64,000 bases of DNA from Crotalaria pallida (Eukaryota; Streptophyta; Magnoliopsida; Fabales; Fabaceae): contig CM075656.1 of NCBI GenBank assembly GCA_037953625.1, positions 69,459,001-69,523,000 of the forward strand. Direction: 5' to 3'. Positions 1 to 11,290 of this stretch are shown here, piece after piece. The first letter of the stretch is position 1, and every line of letters starts with the position of its first letter. A program made the position numbers and the translations under genes. The notes beneath the pieces were generated by a model. The model was given only the letters and a program-made list of their open reading frames with translations, was not told the origin of the DNA and searched no databases.

Positions 1-93
1 AAAGTGAGTTCTCACAGAGAATAGAGATTGAAATAATACATTCAATGATATCTAGATTTCCAATGTAACATTACCTATTATGTTGGTTTATTC

Positions 94-369
94 TACTCCC
101 TCTATCTCTAAATATAAGTATTAGTTAGTACTTTGGTCTTGGTTTTTTTATATAAGCTCCTATTTAAATTTTCAATGTTTTTAATTACTTCTTTTTTATG
201 AACATTTCTATTTACTCAACACTTTTTAGAATCACAATGATAATTATAGGGGTAATTTTGAAAAAATACACCAAATATTATCAATTCAATACCTGTAACA
301 ATATTAACTAACTTCCTTAATTCCCATGAAAGATTAGTCCAAATGCTTATACTTCCCATGAAGGAAGTA
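94..369. mobile_element. Stowaway-like MITE
   Basis: A short AT-rich element begins with TACTCCCTCTATCTC and ends with an inverted GAAGGAAGTA, bounded by TA. It has no coding capacity. Similar ends recur many times in this window, with closest resemblance to the copy at 52831-53109, which shares the 'taaatataagtattagttagt' start. Assignment to a Tc1/mariner-type MITE rests on the TA boundary and terminal motif only. Confidence 0.6.
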
Positions 370-1004
370 TAAAAAATAATGCATAAATCAGAAAAACCAT
401 TATTAATAACCTCACGCATTAATTATGTTTTGATTATTGAAACACCATACATTACTATTTCTTAGTGTCAAACTCTAAATGCAGTAAATTATAGGTGCAG
501 CTCTTTTTCAGACGAACTTTAACCAGAATGAAAGTTGTTTCTAGTTGTCGAGATATACTTTGATCTCAAACATAACAGTAAACGAAATAATTGAAAAATA
601 ATGTTGAATAAAAGCAAACATACTTCTGTTAAACGTATAAAGAACCAGCCACACAATGGGAGATCATTCACTAGTGTTTTGATTAAAATTTAACAGAGTA
701 AACGGCTAAGAGGCAGAGGCAGTATATTCTCTAAGGCGCTTGCATATCGTGCCTTACCACAATAATTTCCGAAGGACATGAATATAAAAACTTTAACTTT
801 CGGAAGTTCACCAAATAAAATAAATGCACTTATAAAATTGTTTAAAATCCCTCATCAATAGCATCCGACTAAACAAAAAAATATCTGAATAAAGCAAAAG
901 AAAAAGGACATCAACCGTCACCCATTATGTCTCGATTACATGTCCATAACCATACGAGGATACAGCGATGCCAACTACTGCTATATCCGAAAAGATATAT
1001 GAAT
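370..1004. other. Intergenic, 3' flank of RPL10A
   Basis: AT-rich sequence downstream of the minus-strand RPL10A stop codon. The part nearest the gene presumably holds its 3' UTR and polyadenylation signals. I see no other gene. Confidence 0.5.
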
Positions 1005-3648
1005 CTAAAATATGCGAATTGCACTCCCCATGGTACTCTTCAGGTACAGGCATCTCACCTGGTTCACATGCAAAACAAAAGAAAAATGAAGATATTAATA
1101 TAGCTAACATAGATCAAGCAACAAAAACAACAAATGTAGGGCAGTTTAAAGAAGATTCTCTGTACAGAGAAAAGCATCATATTGGTCAATCCACTAATTA
1201 GAGCCTCGGGGATTGATCAAATTGTCACTTCATTCCTAGGTTTAATGGTAAACTGATGGAGTTTTAAAAGTATTTTTTTACATTTATAAAACAGAAGTTT
1301 CCAAATCTACTATTCTAACTTCGAAGAACTCTTCTAGAATCAGGCTAACGCCAACATGCAAATATAAGCAGTTGGCAGTTGCCTAAGCCTTTTTGTCATC
1401 ACAGCATTTGGCAGTGATTAAAAATGTTCAAGCTTGATAGAAAACACACCACCGCACCGAGATAAACACATATCACCACACCGAGATTCATGGTTTTGCC
1501 TCTATCATTTCAAAAATTACCTTGACTCTAGAGCTATAGTACTCAAATACTATTTAAGAATGCAATACTAGTACGAGACCTCTGAACTTACATTTTGCCA
1601 GTTTTTCTTCAACAGTGAAACAAGGAAATTGACACTGAGTTGTACATTCTGGAATATCTGCTTCTCCTCCATTGAGAGGTTTCCAACAGCAACACCCATG
1701 CAGAGAACTTTCTTAAGTTGAAACTTCACCATTGCCTTTGTTTCATTAACTTTGGATTCCAAAGACTCCTGATGAGTCACCAATGTTGGAAACTTACCTG
1801 CATTCACGTGCTCATAAAGTCATATGCATAAAACACCATAATATCAAACCAAGATTATAAGACTGAAGTTTCAACACCATGGCGGCCTTGTTAACATTCA
1901 ACCTATGTAACAAATGTCAAAGAAACGGAATAAAACAACCAGTCCATTTTAGCAAATATTCCGCAACTTAAGGACCGGCAATCACAAAATTTCTAATCAG
2001 TAACATAAAATTCTCCGCTTAAAACCAAACAGCTTAAAAAGAAAGAAAGATTTATTCGAGACTTTAGCCATCCTCGGTGTGATTACAATTAGTTATTACT
2101 GTTAGGGTAATGTTTTTTATACTCATGACGGAGATAATAAGATATCTCAATACATAGAATGTTAATCAATAAATTCTGCCTAAACTTCAATGCAAATCAT
2201 AAAAGGCAGACAATAAAACCAAACGAACATCTTTTTCCAGACATGTATAGGAATAATTCGAGATCAAGCAGAAGCAAGTAGGAAACACTGAAACCATTGT
2301 AATAAAAAATACATTCAGGAGAACCAATATTCCAAGTGAAGCTACTTGCCTGCCTTGTTTAAACCAGGGCCCAACAGACGAGGAATTTGCTTGATGACAG
2401 ATTCAGAAGCTAGAAAAGCATGGTACTTCTTGGCAAGCTTCTTCACAAGTTTCTTGTTCTTATTAAGTTTTTTCAGTGCTTCCACATCCATGTAGTCCAG
2501 CCCTATTTTCTCAGCCTATGACATATATACACACAACATTAAGACAAAGAAAATCACAAAAACTCTCAACACTTCATTCTTATGGGATGATTTCATCAAC
2601 ATACTGATAAAGAAAGCCTAAATTAAAAAGTGTTCTTTTTAATTAATTACCCACAATTTGATAGGTAAATATGTGAATGCAACATATCATAGGGAAGCTA
2701 AGGCCCATTTGTTTAAGCTTTCACATAAACAAAGCTTCATATTTACATTTAAAAAAAAGTTTTCAAACACAATATAACTTCGAATTTAAATAAAAGCTAT
2801 ACTAGGAGTATTTTAAAATCACTTTTTTAAGCTAAAAGAAACGGGATGTAAATCATAACAGTTAATGGAGTGACATGTAGTAAAGATTTAAGGGACAGAG
2901 CATATAGTCATGAACCTCTTCAACATGCTGAGCATCACCAAGCATGCAGATCTTCATCTTGGGGCGAGGAATGTGAGGAAGCTTAACAGAACCGCTAAAA
3001 CGCTTGTCTTTCTGAGGATCATAGTTCTTCAATCCAATCTGAAGCTCGATAGTTTCAGTGAAATTGCGCTTCTTCTCCTTAGAATTCGTAACAATTTGAG
3101 ATATTGCCTCTCTTAAAGCATCACTTTGCAGCTTACTGCCAAACGAAATTTAAAAAAAAAAAATATTACAAACGAATAACATTATCAACAAAAAAACAAC
3201 AAACTCCTAGTCCTTTCTGCAAAGATTAACATTATCAACCCAACAAAAAAAATACAAACTATTAGCAATGACTATAAAATAAAATATAAATCGCGGTAGG
3301 CAGTCGCAACCAAGGTTTTAAATCTGGGACCCCAATCCAGTGGAGGCTGACACAGATGCACGGGGTCTGTGTCCCTTAAATATGTGGTCATGGGTTCGAA
3401 CCCTGACCGCAACATTACGGTCTTGATAGTCTCTGCAACCGTAACATGACCAGAGTTGCGGTCACATCGGTCGCATTTAATTTTACTGCAATTGTAATAA
3501 ACGCAATCCATAATTTAAAATCACGAGACTATAAATGAACATTTTTAAATTTGTAAATGAAACACTGGTTGAGAAAAGAAAAAATTGGATATGAATATGT
3601 ATGCTGATAAAGAAAAAGTAGTAGTAGTAGTAGTAGTAGGTACCTCAT
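1005..3648 (-). CDS. RPL10A: 60S ribosomal protein L10a (uL1 family)
   Basis: Cytosolic large-subunit protein of the L1 stalk, which contacts tRNA leaving the E site. Five coding exons join as complement(3644..3648, 2916..3135, 2350..2515, 1592..1797, 1005..1058), 651 nt in all, giving 216 aa, the usual family length. Exon 1 carries only ATG plus two bases (M-S); the protein then reads KLQSDALREAISQ. Recognisable blocks are the PRPKMKICMLGDAQHVEE segment, GLDYMDVEALKKLNKNKKLV, IPRLLGPGLNKAGKFPT (the conserved L1 signature region), and a C-terminus ending RIF. The intron between 2349 and 1798 uses a GC donor (AG|GCAAGT); no GT alternative keeps the conserved A-G-K-F frame. A telo-box lies upstream at 3829-3837. 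All family blocks are present and no frameshift is seen. Confidence 0.95.
2700..2846. repeat. Small hAT-like MITE in RPL10A intron
   Basis: The left end reads GGCCCATTTGTTTAAGCTT and the right end reads AAGCTaaaAGAAACGGG, imperfect inverted repeats of the 'TTTGTTTAAGCTT' type common in plant non-autonomous hAT elements. It lies in the intron between the exons ending at 2916 and starting at 2515. No 8-bp target duplication was confirmed. Confidence 0.4.
3284..3525. repeat. MITE interrupted by SINE head, RPL10A intron 1
   Basis: The left part reads 'aaccaaggttttaaat' and the right part 'ataatttaaaatcac', with GCGGT/CGGTC-rich inner arms, suggesting one inverted-repeat element. A segment at 3339-3415 (GGAGGCTGACACA through GGTTCGAACCC) closely matches the start of the SINE at 53556 and contains a pol III B-box-like GGTTCGAAC. 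It therefore looks like a SINE fragment inserted in, or next to, a MITE. Confidence 0.45.
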
Positions 3649-3828
3649 GGTGAGAGAGTGAGGATTTGGTTTCAGGCAGAAATATTATGAATCTGAAATA
3701 AGAAGAAAATGGATAATAGCATTGGGGAAGAGTGATAAAGAAGAACAAGAAAGGCGATGGAATACCTTAAACCTAGCCGCGCAGCACTTCCACCAGAGAG
3801 AGAGAGAGTGTGAGTGAGTGTCACTGTG

Positions 3829-3837
3829 AAACCCTAA
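3829..3837 (+). promoter_or_regulatory. Telo-box upstream of RPL10A
   Basis: The motif AAACCCTAA lies about 180 bp upstream of the RPL10A start codon. Telo-boxes are characteristic of plant ribosomal-protein and other growth-related promoters (established knowledge). The transcription start is not visible, so whether the box is in the promoter or the leader is unknown. A GA-rich tract lies beside it at about 3796-3808. Confidence 0.6.
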
Positions 3838-3879
3838 ATAACATTTTAAACTTCCACTTTTCTATCCTTGCATTTTTAT

Positions 3880-4204
3880 GAGTGAAGTCTCAATTTCGTC
3901 ACTAAGTTTTTTATTGAGACACTTTAGCTCTCAAAAATAATAATTCACTTTTAGCCTCTGAAGAATTTGAAAAATATCACTTTAGTCTCTGTTTTCATTC
4001 TGTTAACTATCGTCACTGTTTACAGAAGCACTAGAGACATTTACGGGAGGTCATTAGCACCTGGGAATGAAATGCTACGGTTTATGCCAACAATGACAGT
4101 AGTTAACAGAATGAAAACAGAGACTAAAGTAGTATTTTTTAAATTTTTTAGGGACTAAAATGTCCCAATCAAAAAACTTGAAGGACCAAATTGAGTCTTC
4201 ACTC
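3880..4204. mobile_element. Inverted-repeat MITE
   Basis: The left end GAGTGAAGTCTCAATTTCGTC is mirrored by GACCAAATTGAGTCTTCACTC at the right end. The arms continue inward, with TTTTATTGAGACACTTTAG against CTAAAATGTCCCAATCAAAA and a second matched pair around TCTGTTTTCATTCTGTTAAC. It has no coding capacity. A related single-arm sequence occurs at about 8215-8405. Confidence 0.65.
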
Positions 4205-4221
4205 TATTTTTATTAAATTAT

Positions 4222-4498
4222 TACTCCCTCGGTTTCATACGTAATGTATGTTGTTTTAGCATTTATACTATGTTTCATAAGTCGTGTTGTTTTATAAACC
4301 CAATACATAATTAATTCTATTTTTCAAATACACTCCTATTTATTACACTCTTTTTTTCACTTCCAATTACTTTCTCTCTTCAATAATGATTATATAAAGG
4401 TATTATAGTCAAAATATAACAAATCCTTACATCATTTAATCATTTCTTAAAACTTGTGCATAACCTTAAAACACACTACATATAAAATGAATGAAGTA
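4222..4498. mobile_element. Stowaway-like MITE
   Basis: It starts TACTCCCTCGGTTTCATACG and ends with TATAAAATGAATGAAGTA, with TA at both borders. It is AT-rich and non-coding, of the same general type as the copies at 30.2-32.6 kb. Confidence 0.5.
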
Positions 4499-6209
4499 AA
4501 TTTTTACACCAAGCCTCTACTTGCACAAATTTGAAAATTTTTTATTTGGAAACTATTTTATTAATGAGTTTAAATGGAAATTTATTGAAATTATCAATGT
4601 ATGAACTTATTTCTTTTTTATAAAGTATAAAAAATTTGAAGCTTAATAATTTATTTTTCTTGAAGTTGACAAGTTTTTTATATTAGTCCCTCTAATTCTT
4701 TTTATATAAGTTTTGTTCTTTAAATATTCCTCAAAATGGGGTAATATTATGTATTCACACCACAGTTTGTCATTCCAACGATTAATTTAATAAGTATAAC
4801 ATTTGATATTAGTCGCATCATCATTTAGAATCAAAATCAAAATTTTAAAACACTTAAGAGCTAAAATAGGTAAAAAGGAAATTATGGGCTAGAACCAAAA
4901 TAGGTTTAAAAAATTATGGACTAAAACCCAATTCAATCGACTATTGTCAAAATTTGATCAGAACTTTGTAATGATTTGAACTTATTTAAAAAGTAGTTAT
5001 ATTATAGTAACTAAAAGATAAATATAACCTAATATATATTATGATTCATTCTCTAATTACAATGCTGCTTTTTTTTTTTTTTTGAGAAATCGTCCCACCA
5101 TGCAATGGTTTTTGTTCCTGGTTCAAATAAAATTGCTTCTCGTAAATAATACATATGATTTAGAGAGAAAAAAAATATACAATGCTTTTCAAACCAAACA
5201 ACGAAGAATTCAAAGTTTATCCTTAGTTTTACTATAAAGAAAAATACATTTTTGGATATTTATCCTAAGGTAAAGAAAATGCATATATCAAAAAAAATTT
5301 TAAATATGGTTGGAGACAAAAAAAAAACTTGTTCAAACAATGAAAGCGCTTTGGCTTCCAAATCTTTCACTTTAAAACTCACCAACCATTTTCAAATAAG
5401 GGCCAAAGAGTAAGTAACGGGGTTCAAAAAAAAAAAGTCTTTCTCAGTAACTTAAAACTACAATTAATTTCTACATGGCACATGTTAACAATTGAAATAA
5501 AAAAACAACATAAAGGTTGTTTCAATTACGAGGAGAACTACTGTCACATACTATCATGTCTTAATTTTGATCGTGCTGACTTTAGTACATGTTTGGTTTC
5601 GCAAAGAAAAATCATGTTAGCTCTCAAAATCACCTTAGATGTAAAGTAAGCATGAATAACTTTACTTCCCAGAATCAATTCCAAGGGAATACAACATGCA
5701 TCCAAACATGCACTTAACTTAGTGAGTTTACCCTCAAAGCCAATTTCCACCCTTTCAGCAGCCTCGAGCAAAATACTATGCTAGTCAAGGCTGTTGCATA
5801 TTACAGTACTTTTCAATGTGTTAGATTTTTATTTTCATCAGACAAACTCCCAGCTTAGCTTCAATAAATCCAGCCAGCCAGTCTTGGGAGAGTTGTAATG
5901 TCATAACTCATAAGTGATGTTAAATGAAAGTATCATGCACCGATAATTTTCCACGTGTAGTAAACTTTCAAAAAATAAAAAATAAAAGTTAAATCAAAAG
6001 CCAGGGATAAATAGTTTCAAATGATGCAGAATTTTGCACTTGTCAATATTTTTAGGCCTGTTTAAGAAACCAAGCAATTAAAACTGATAGAGACAATCAT
6101 ATGGAACTTATTACAAAAATCGAAACTGCTTCCAGTTCATAATGTTCACTTCAAATTTCCATGAATATAAGTAAAACTTCAAAAAAAGCTAACAAGATGG
6201 TCCGACAAT
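4499..6209. other. Intergenic between RPL10A and QCR9
   Basis: AT-rich sequence with homopolymer runs. The only structure I can support is a short inverted-repeat element at about 5584-5715: AGTACATGTTTGGTTT on the left, and on the right a sequence whose complement is AAGTGCATGTTTGGATG, hAT-MITE-like. A 75-codon open frame on the minus strand across it is fortuitous. The last few hundred bases upstream of 6210 are presumably the QCR9 3' flank. Confidence 0.4.
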
Positions 6210-7808
6210 TCACTCTTCTGTTGGCCTTTGCCCAAGCACAGAAATGTCTTCATATCGTTTCTGCAAAAAGAAAATACAATTATAATTCAAGCGTAAAATA
6301 CTGTGAAGCAATCATCGTAGCATGAGCATTGTAAAAACCAGCATCCTTAGTAATTGGAATAACTATTTGTCTACTATATAGCGTAGATGCCATCGACAGT
6401 GTAAAAATGGCCATACCTAGACACGTGGGAGACACCCATCTCAGTTAAAATTATGATAAAAGTCGGTGAAGTATAAATAGTTCAAAGAAAAACTCAACAA
6501 TCAGAAATAACAAGTATTCATATTCGAAAATGAATGGATACATGACCTAAACATGTAACTCCAAGAATCCACCGGTTAGAATAAATGTGCTAAGCAATTT
6601 TCTCTTCCTCATCATTCCATTCACCCAAATTCTTATTTTAAAAGGGATAAGTTCCATTAACTGAATGTAGAGCAAGGCCATATTTTTTAATCCAGCCTCC
6701 TAATCTCATCAACAATGACTTTTGCACTTTATATTTGATCATTTGAAAAATAACAGTAAACATTAGAAGAGAATTAAATTACGACAAAGAGATAGACATG
6801 GCAAATTGGCAATTGGTAGTGAAGAGCAATTTATGCCCCCATGATAGTAGCGTGTAGAGTGTGTCTGGGTCAGTGTGTTCGCCCATGTTAGAGAAAAGGG
6901 CATTATTTAATTTATGACTTTTCTTTTGGGACGAGGAATGCCGAAGAAGAGTATAAACAATACAAATGGATTAATTTCATATAAAAAACTCGTTTCAAAC
7001 AATGCCATACTTGATCAAGTTCAAGCAAAACCATGATGTTCCAAAATTGCATCTTCCCCAAAAAAGGTGACTGAAGTGCAAAAACGATGTTAAACGCTTC
7101 GCAAATTCAATACTATTCATAAAATCTTACAACATTGAATTCAATCGCAAAAGGTCAGCATTACAAAGTAGCACGGAGATGTATGAAAATATGAATCCAG
7201 ACACCTCCAAATGAGGCAGTACACACCCAAACACTACTACCAACTAGCAATAAAGACTATGAAAAAGTTCTATGGAACACAAAATCCAACCAACTAAATT
7301 TATATTAACAGATTCTTCAATTACAAGTTTGCACATATAAGAAGCGCATGCAGTTCAAAATGGGATACTTTGAGGGTGATTTTTACAAATTTGCAAGGTA
7401 ATATTGTGTACATCTACCCTCGCCAGACCGCACAAGATGGGAGCCTCGTGCAATGCAATAAAGTCATACGAAGCTAAATCCAATCATATACGCATAACTA
7501 TAACATTGGATTAGATCATAAGATAATAGCAGATCTCGTAAATTCAATTCAATTATGCACAAGTTATTATATAAGATGCAATTGATAGTCATAATAGTAT
7601 ATGATAGCGAAAGAAGGAGAAGATGTAATAATAATAATAATAATAATAATACCCCAATGTTATTGCGTTCCCAGATCTTGTGAACACCATAATCGACAGC
7701 TCTTTCTCCGGCGAAGGCGCCGATGATGACGAAGGTGACGTAAACAGAGTTGCGGCGCATAAGAACCTTGTATAGCCCTTCGAAGACGCCGCCTCCTCCT
7801 CTTGCCAT
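6210..7808 (-). CDS. QCR9: Cytochrome b-c1 complex subunit 9 (7-8 kDa)
   Basis: Small single-span subunit of mitochondrial respiratory complex III, inner membrane. Two exons join as complement(7653..7808, 6210..6260), giving 68 aa, normal for the family. The protein opens MARGGGGVFEGLYKVLMRRN; the family core SVYVTFVIIGAFAGERAVDY (about residues 21-40) holds the transmembrane helix and is followed by GVHKIWERNNIG. The second exon gives KRYEDISVLGQRPTEE. The intron of about 1.4 kb is phase 0 with canonical GT/AG, and its donor runs straight into an (ATT)n microsatellite. The start is the only in-frame ATG preceding the conserved core. A telo-box lies about 70 bp upstream. No defect is seen. 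Confidence 0.92.
7395..7450 (+). repeat. SINE 3'-end fragment in QCR9 intron
   Basis: The stretch TGTACATCTACCCTCGCCAG then GATGGGAGCCTCGTGCA resembles the tRNA-unrelated body of the Au family of plant SINEs. The 5' tRNA-like part is absent. A related but longer copy occurs at 61245-61585. Confidence 0.45.
7628..7651. repeat. (AAT)n microsatellite
   Basis: About eight AAT units directly abut the splice donor of the QCR9 intron on the minus strand, so repeat-length change here occurs within a few bases of a splice site. Confidence 0.9.
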
Positions 7809-7875
7809 TGTTTGATTGATCGGTTTTCTTTGATGATGTGCTTCTTCTTCTTCTTCTTTCCGAATCTAATGTAAT

Positions 7876-7884
7876 TTAGGGTTT
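7876..7884 (-). promoter_or_regulatory. Telo-box upstream of QCR9
   Basis: The minus strand reads AAACCCTAA about 70 bp upstream of the QCR9 start codon, followed by a TTC-rich leader. The same motif precedes RPL10A, consistent with shared growth-linked control of ribosome and respiratory-chain genes in plants. The transcription start is not known. Confidence 0.5.
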
Positions 7885-8179
7885 CGAGAATGTGTTCCCT
7901 CGATCCTTTGGAAAAAAGATGTAAAGAGAGAGGTAAAAGGGAAATGGGTTTTAAACGGCCCGTAACAGGACAAACCAAACCAAACCGGTTCACTTGGACC
8001 GGACCTATTGTATCGTGTATGTGTCAATGTGTGACTGTCTGCGCTGCTGAGCTGAATAATAGTCGGTCAACTAGGCCATCCGCAAATGATGATGCTCTTA
8101 AATCTATATCAAAACATATTAATGGGTATATTATGCCGGGTGTAAAGTTTTTTATATCGTCAGTCTATTATTTACTTCC

Positions 8180-8415
8180 ACTGATCCTATATAAAATTTA
8201 TTTTTTTTATGGGACACTTAAGTTCTTCCATTCACTCTATCAACTGTCTCAATTGTGGACTTAAGTGTTTCATAAAAAAATCTTGAGGGACTTAAGTGTC
8301 CCATAAAAAAAACTTCAGGGACTAAAAGTGAATTTCCACATTTCGAGGGACTAAAGTGTCCCATCTAAAAAATCATGAGGGATCAAAGTGGTACTTCACT
8401 CAAAAAAATAAGGGT
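8180..8415. repeat. Repeat with iterated 'gggactTaagtgtccc' motifs
   Basis: Four closely spaced variants of GGGACTTAAGTGTCCCAT separated by short A-runs, ending in GTGGTACTTCACTC, resemble the right arm of the MITE at 3880-4204. Probably a degenerate fold-back relic. No coding content is seen. Confidence 0.4.
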
Positions 8416-8789
8416 ATATAGCAAAGGTACCAAAAACTTCAAGGACTTATGACATAATTAAGCTTAATTAAATCATGGTTTTAGCCAAATATGTTAGTTT
8501 GATTTCACCATTTAACTATTATTATAATGAAAATTATTTAATTTTTATATTTGGACGGATTTTGGAGGGGGTGGGGGGTACTTACAATCCTAGATCGGCC
8601 CACCCCCCATCTTTTTAAAGTAAGTTTCGAGTTGGGGTTTAACCAAATTCAATTAAAAACGAGTTTTCTTCACCAAAATCGAGTCGGTTTCGAGCGAGTA
8701 ACTGCGAGCATGAGTTTTATTGTCATTCCTAACTTCAAATATTGAGATTGATTTGCATAGTAATATTCTCATCAACATTATTAATATTA

Positions 8790-10223
8790 AGGCTTAATTG
8801 CACTTTTGGTCTCCCAATTTTTTGAATTTGGCGTTTTTGGTCCCCCAACTTTTAATTTGGCGATTTTGGTCCCCCAATTTACGATTTGTAGCGATTTTGG
8901 TCCCTCCGACAATTCCACCGTTAACAGTGCTGACGTGGCGTACCAGAGGGACACGTGTCAGCAACTTAATTACACTTTTGCTCCCTCAATTTTCTTAATT
9001 TGGCGATTTTGGTCCCCCAACTTTTAATTTGCTGATTTTGGTCCCCTAATTTACGATTTGTAGCGATTTTGGTCCCTCCATCAATTCCATTGTTAACGGT
9101 GCTGACGTGGCGTACCAGAGGGACACGTGTCAGCAGCTTATGGCCCTATATTTATTTATTAAAAATAATAATAATAATAATAAAATATATATTTAAAAAT
9201 GAAAAAAATAAAATAAAACCCAAACAATAGAAATTGTTCACTGTCTCTTTGTAAACACAGTGCTTGACCGAACATCGACACCGACGCTGGTACCAGCACA
9301 CTAACCACCACCTGCCACATCCGCCATGGCCACCCACTTGCTTCATGCCCTTCCACCGTGGTTTCAAAATCAAATTCGAATCAGAGACCATCGCTGTCAA
9401 GATCGAGATGGTTGAAGATCGTTGTAACAAGCGATTGTTTCGCAAGGAAGAAGCAACGTGCAACGGTCTTGCCGATTCTCACGTAGCCACCACCGCCTTC
9501 ATCCTCCAACGTCGTCGCCGCAACTGTGTTCCAGGGGTTTCGGCTATTGCGAGCGCTACCATCACTCTCGGCGAGCGAACTCGCGACTAGGTTGCATCGC
9601 TGCTCCATCGCCGCCGCACCCCATCGTGGCTTTCCTCGTTCGAGCGAACTCGCGATCTATGCAGGAACCACTGCATCGTGACGCTCCAATTGTGGCAAAC
9701 GAACTCACGACGGCGACCGATCGGCACCAGGATTCATCGCGATCACAATAGTAGACCAACACTCTCTGCTCTTCGCTGCGATCTCAGTGAGACTCGTGGT
9801 TTTTTTTTCATTTTTAAATATATTTTATTATTATTACTATTATTATTATTCTTAATAAATAAATACAGGGCCATAAGCTGCTAACACGTGTCCCTTTGGT
9901 ACGCCACGTCAGCACTGTTAACAGTGGAATTGACGGAGGGACCAAAATCGCTACAAATCGTAAATTGGGGGACCAAAATCACCAAATTAAAAGTTGGGGG
10001 ACCAAAATCGCCAAATTGAGAAAATTGGGGGACCAAAAGTGTAATTAAGCTGCTGACACGTGCCACTTTGGCACGCCACGTCAGCACCGTTAACGGTAGA
10101 ATTGACGGAGGGACCAAAATCGCTACAAATCGTAAATTGGGGACCAAAATTGCCAAATTAAAAGTTGGGGGACCAAAATCGCCAAATTGAAAAAATTGGG
10201 GGATCAAAAGTGCAATTAAGCCT
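8790..10223. mobile_element. Fold-back element with long compound arms
   Basis: The ends are inverted: AGGCTTAATTGCACTTTTGG at left and CCAAAAGTGCAATTAAGCCT-type sequence at right. Flanking direct repeats AATATTA (8783-8789 and 10224-10230) could be a 7-bp target duplication. Each arm (about 8790-9170 and 9845-10223) consists of two tandem units of about 170 bp, each ending in TGACGTGGCGTACC ... GACACGTGTCAGC. The centre (9240-9790) is GC-rich with overlapping open frames on both strands but no recognised protein. Long inverted arms made of internal repeats fit fold-back or Mutator-like non-autonomous elements; no transposase is present. Confidence 0.7.
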
Positions 10224-10389
10224 AATATTAATAATAAAATGTTAATCTCCTTTCATACTATTATATCCTTACTAATAATAATATGTATTTTCAACTTACA
10301 TGTGTGTAACTTATAAAACAAATAAAAATTAGGATGTTTTTAATCTCAATCCTTACTATTAAGATTTAGACCTTGAACAAATGAAATGA

Positions 10390-11235
10390 ATAGGTGTGTA
10401 CTAACGGTGTAACGTTTTTTACTCCATTAGTCTATCATCTACAAATATGAAGCCCAAACACTCCAAAAATAGAAAAGTATCTATGTCGTATCCATGTCCG
10501 ATATCGATACGCGTACGATACGTGTCTCAAAAGTATCAGATTATTTTTTTCTTTAATTTTAATTATTTTTTAAAATAATTTGAGGATACTTCTTAGATAC
10601 TTTCCGATACTCCCTGATACTTTTTCTATACTTCCCAGATACTTGTTTGACCTTACTTTGAATTGTTAATAATTATTTTTTTTAAAAGTAACTTTTTAAT
10701 TAGTATTTTTAATAAAAGTAAATAACCATTTTTCTATGTCCTCTAAATTGTGGAGATTAATGGGTGTGCATTGACGATGTAAAGTTTTTTACATCCACCA
10801 TTAATGTATTTATGATCATTGATTTTTAGATAAAAGCAAGACACATAAATGGTGGATCATGAAGTGATAGTGTAAAAAAACTTTACACCATTGATGCAAC
10901 ATCTATTTTCTAAATTGTGATCATTATAGTTATGTACTAATATCATTTTCAACTAATGAAAATATGAATGAAAATTATCAATGCATAATTTCTCATTTGA
11001 AATTTTATTATATATATATATATATATAAATTGGTGTTCGTGTATCCTATGTCGTATCGTATCTTGAATTTTCAAAATTATCGTATCCTCGTATCCGTGT
11101 AGTACTAAGTATCGAGGCTTCATAGTTCACCATTCATTTGTATTACTTTTATTCAAAAGTCAACAACCATAAACACATGAATGGTGGATGATGCACAGAT
11201 AGTGTAAAAAACAATTACACTATTGGTGGACCATC
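10390..11235. mobile_element. Outer MITE of a three-level nest
   Basis: The left piece TACTAACGGTGTAACGTTTTTTAC and the right piece, whose complement is CCACCAATAGTGTAATTGTTTTTTAC, form imperfect inverted ends. Between them lies a different element (10446-11124), which itself contains a copy of the outer family (about 10763-10900). Boundaries are approximate. Confidence 0.45.
10446..11124. mobile_element. Inverted-repeat element, 'TATGAAGCC' family
   Basis: It begins TATGAAGCCCAAACACTCC and ends GTATCGAGGCTTCATA. The interior is rich in GTATC/GATAC motifs (ATACGATACG, AGTATC). A second copy in opposite orientation lies in a CIA1 intron at 25324-25870. A shorter element with GTAAAGTTTTTTACA-type ends occupies about 10763-10900 inside it. 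No coding content. Confidence 0.6.
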
Positions 11236-11290
11236 TATTTTCTCTAAACAAAATAAATTTAATTGGAAACAAATTAATCCATCCGATGTT

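Noticed and set aside
9152..9762. Several overlapping frames in the centre of the 8.8-10.2 kb fold-back element
   Set aside because: Frames overlap on both strands, none has a recognisable domain or splice support. Kept only as a question about captured host sequence.
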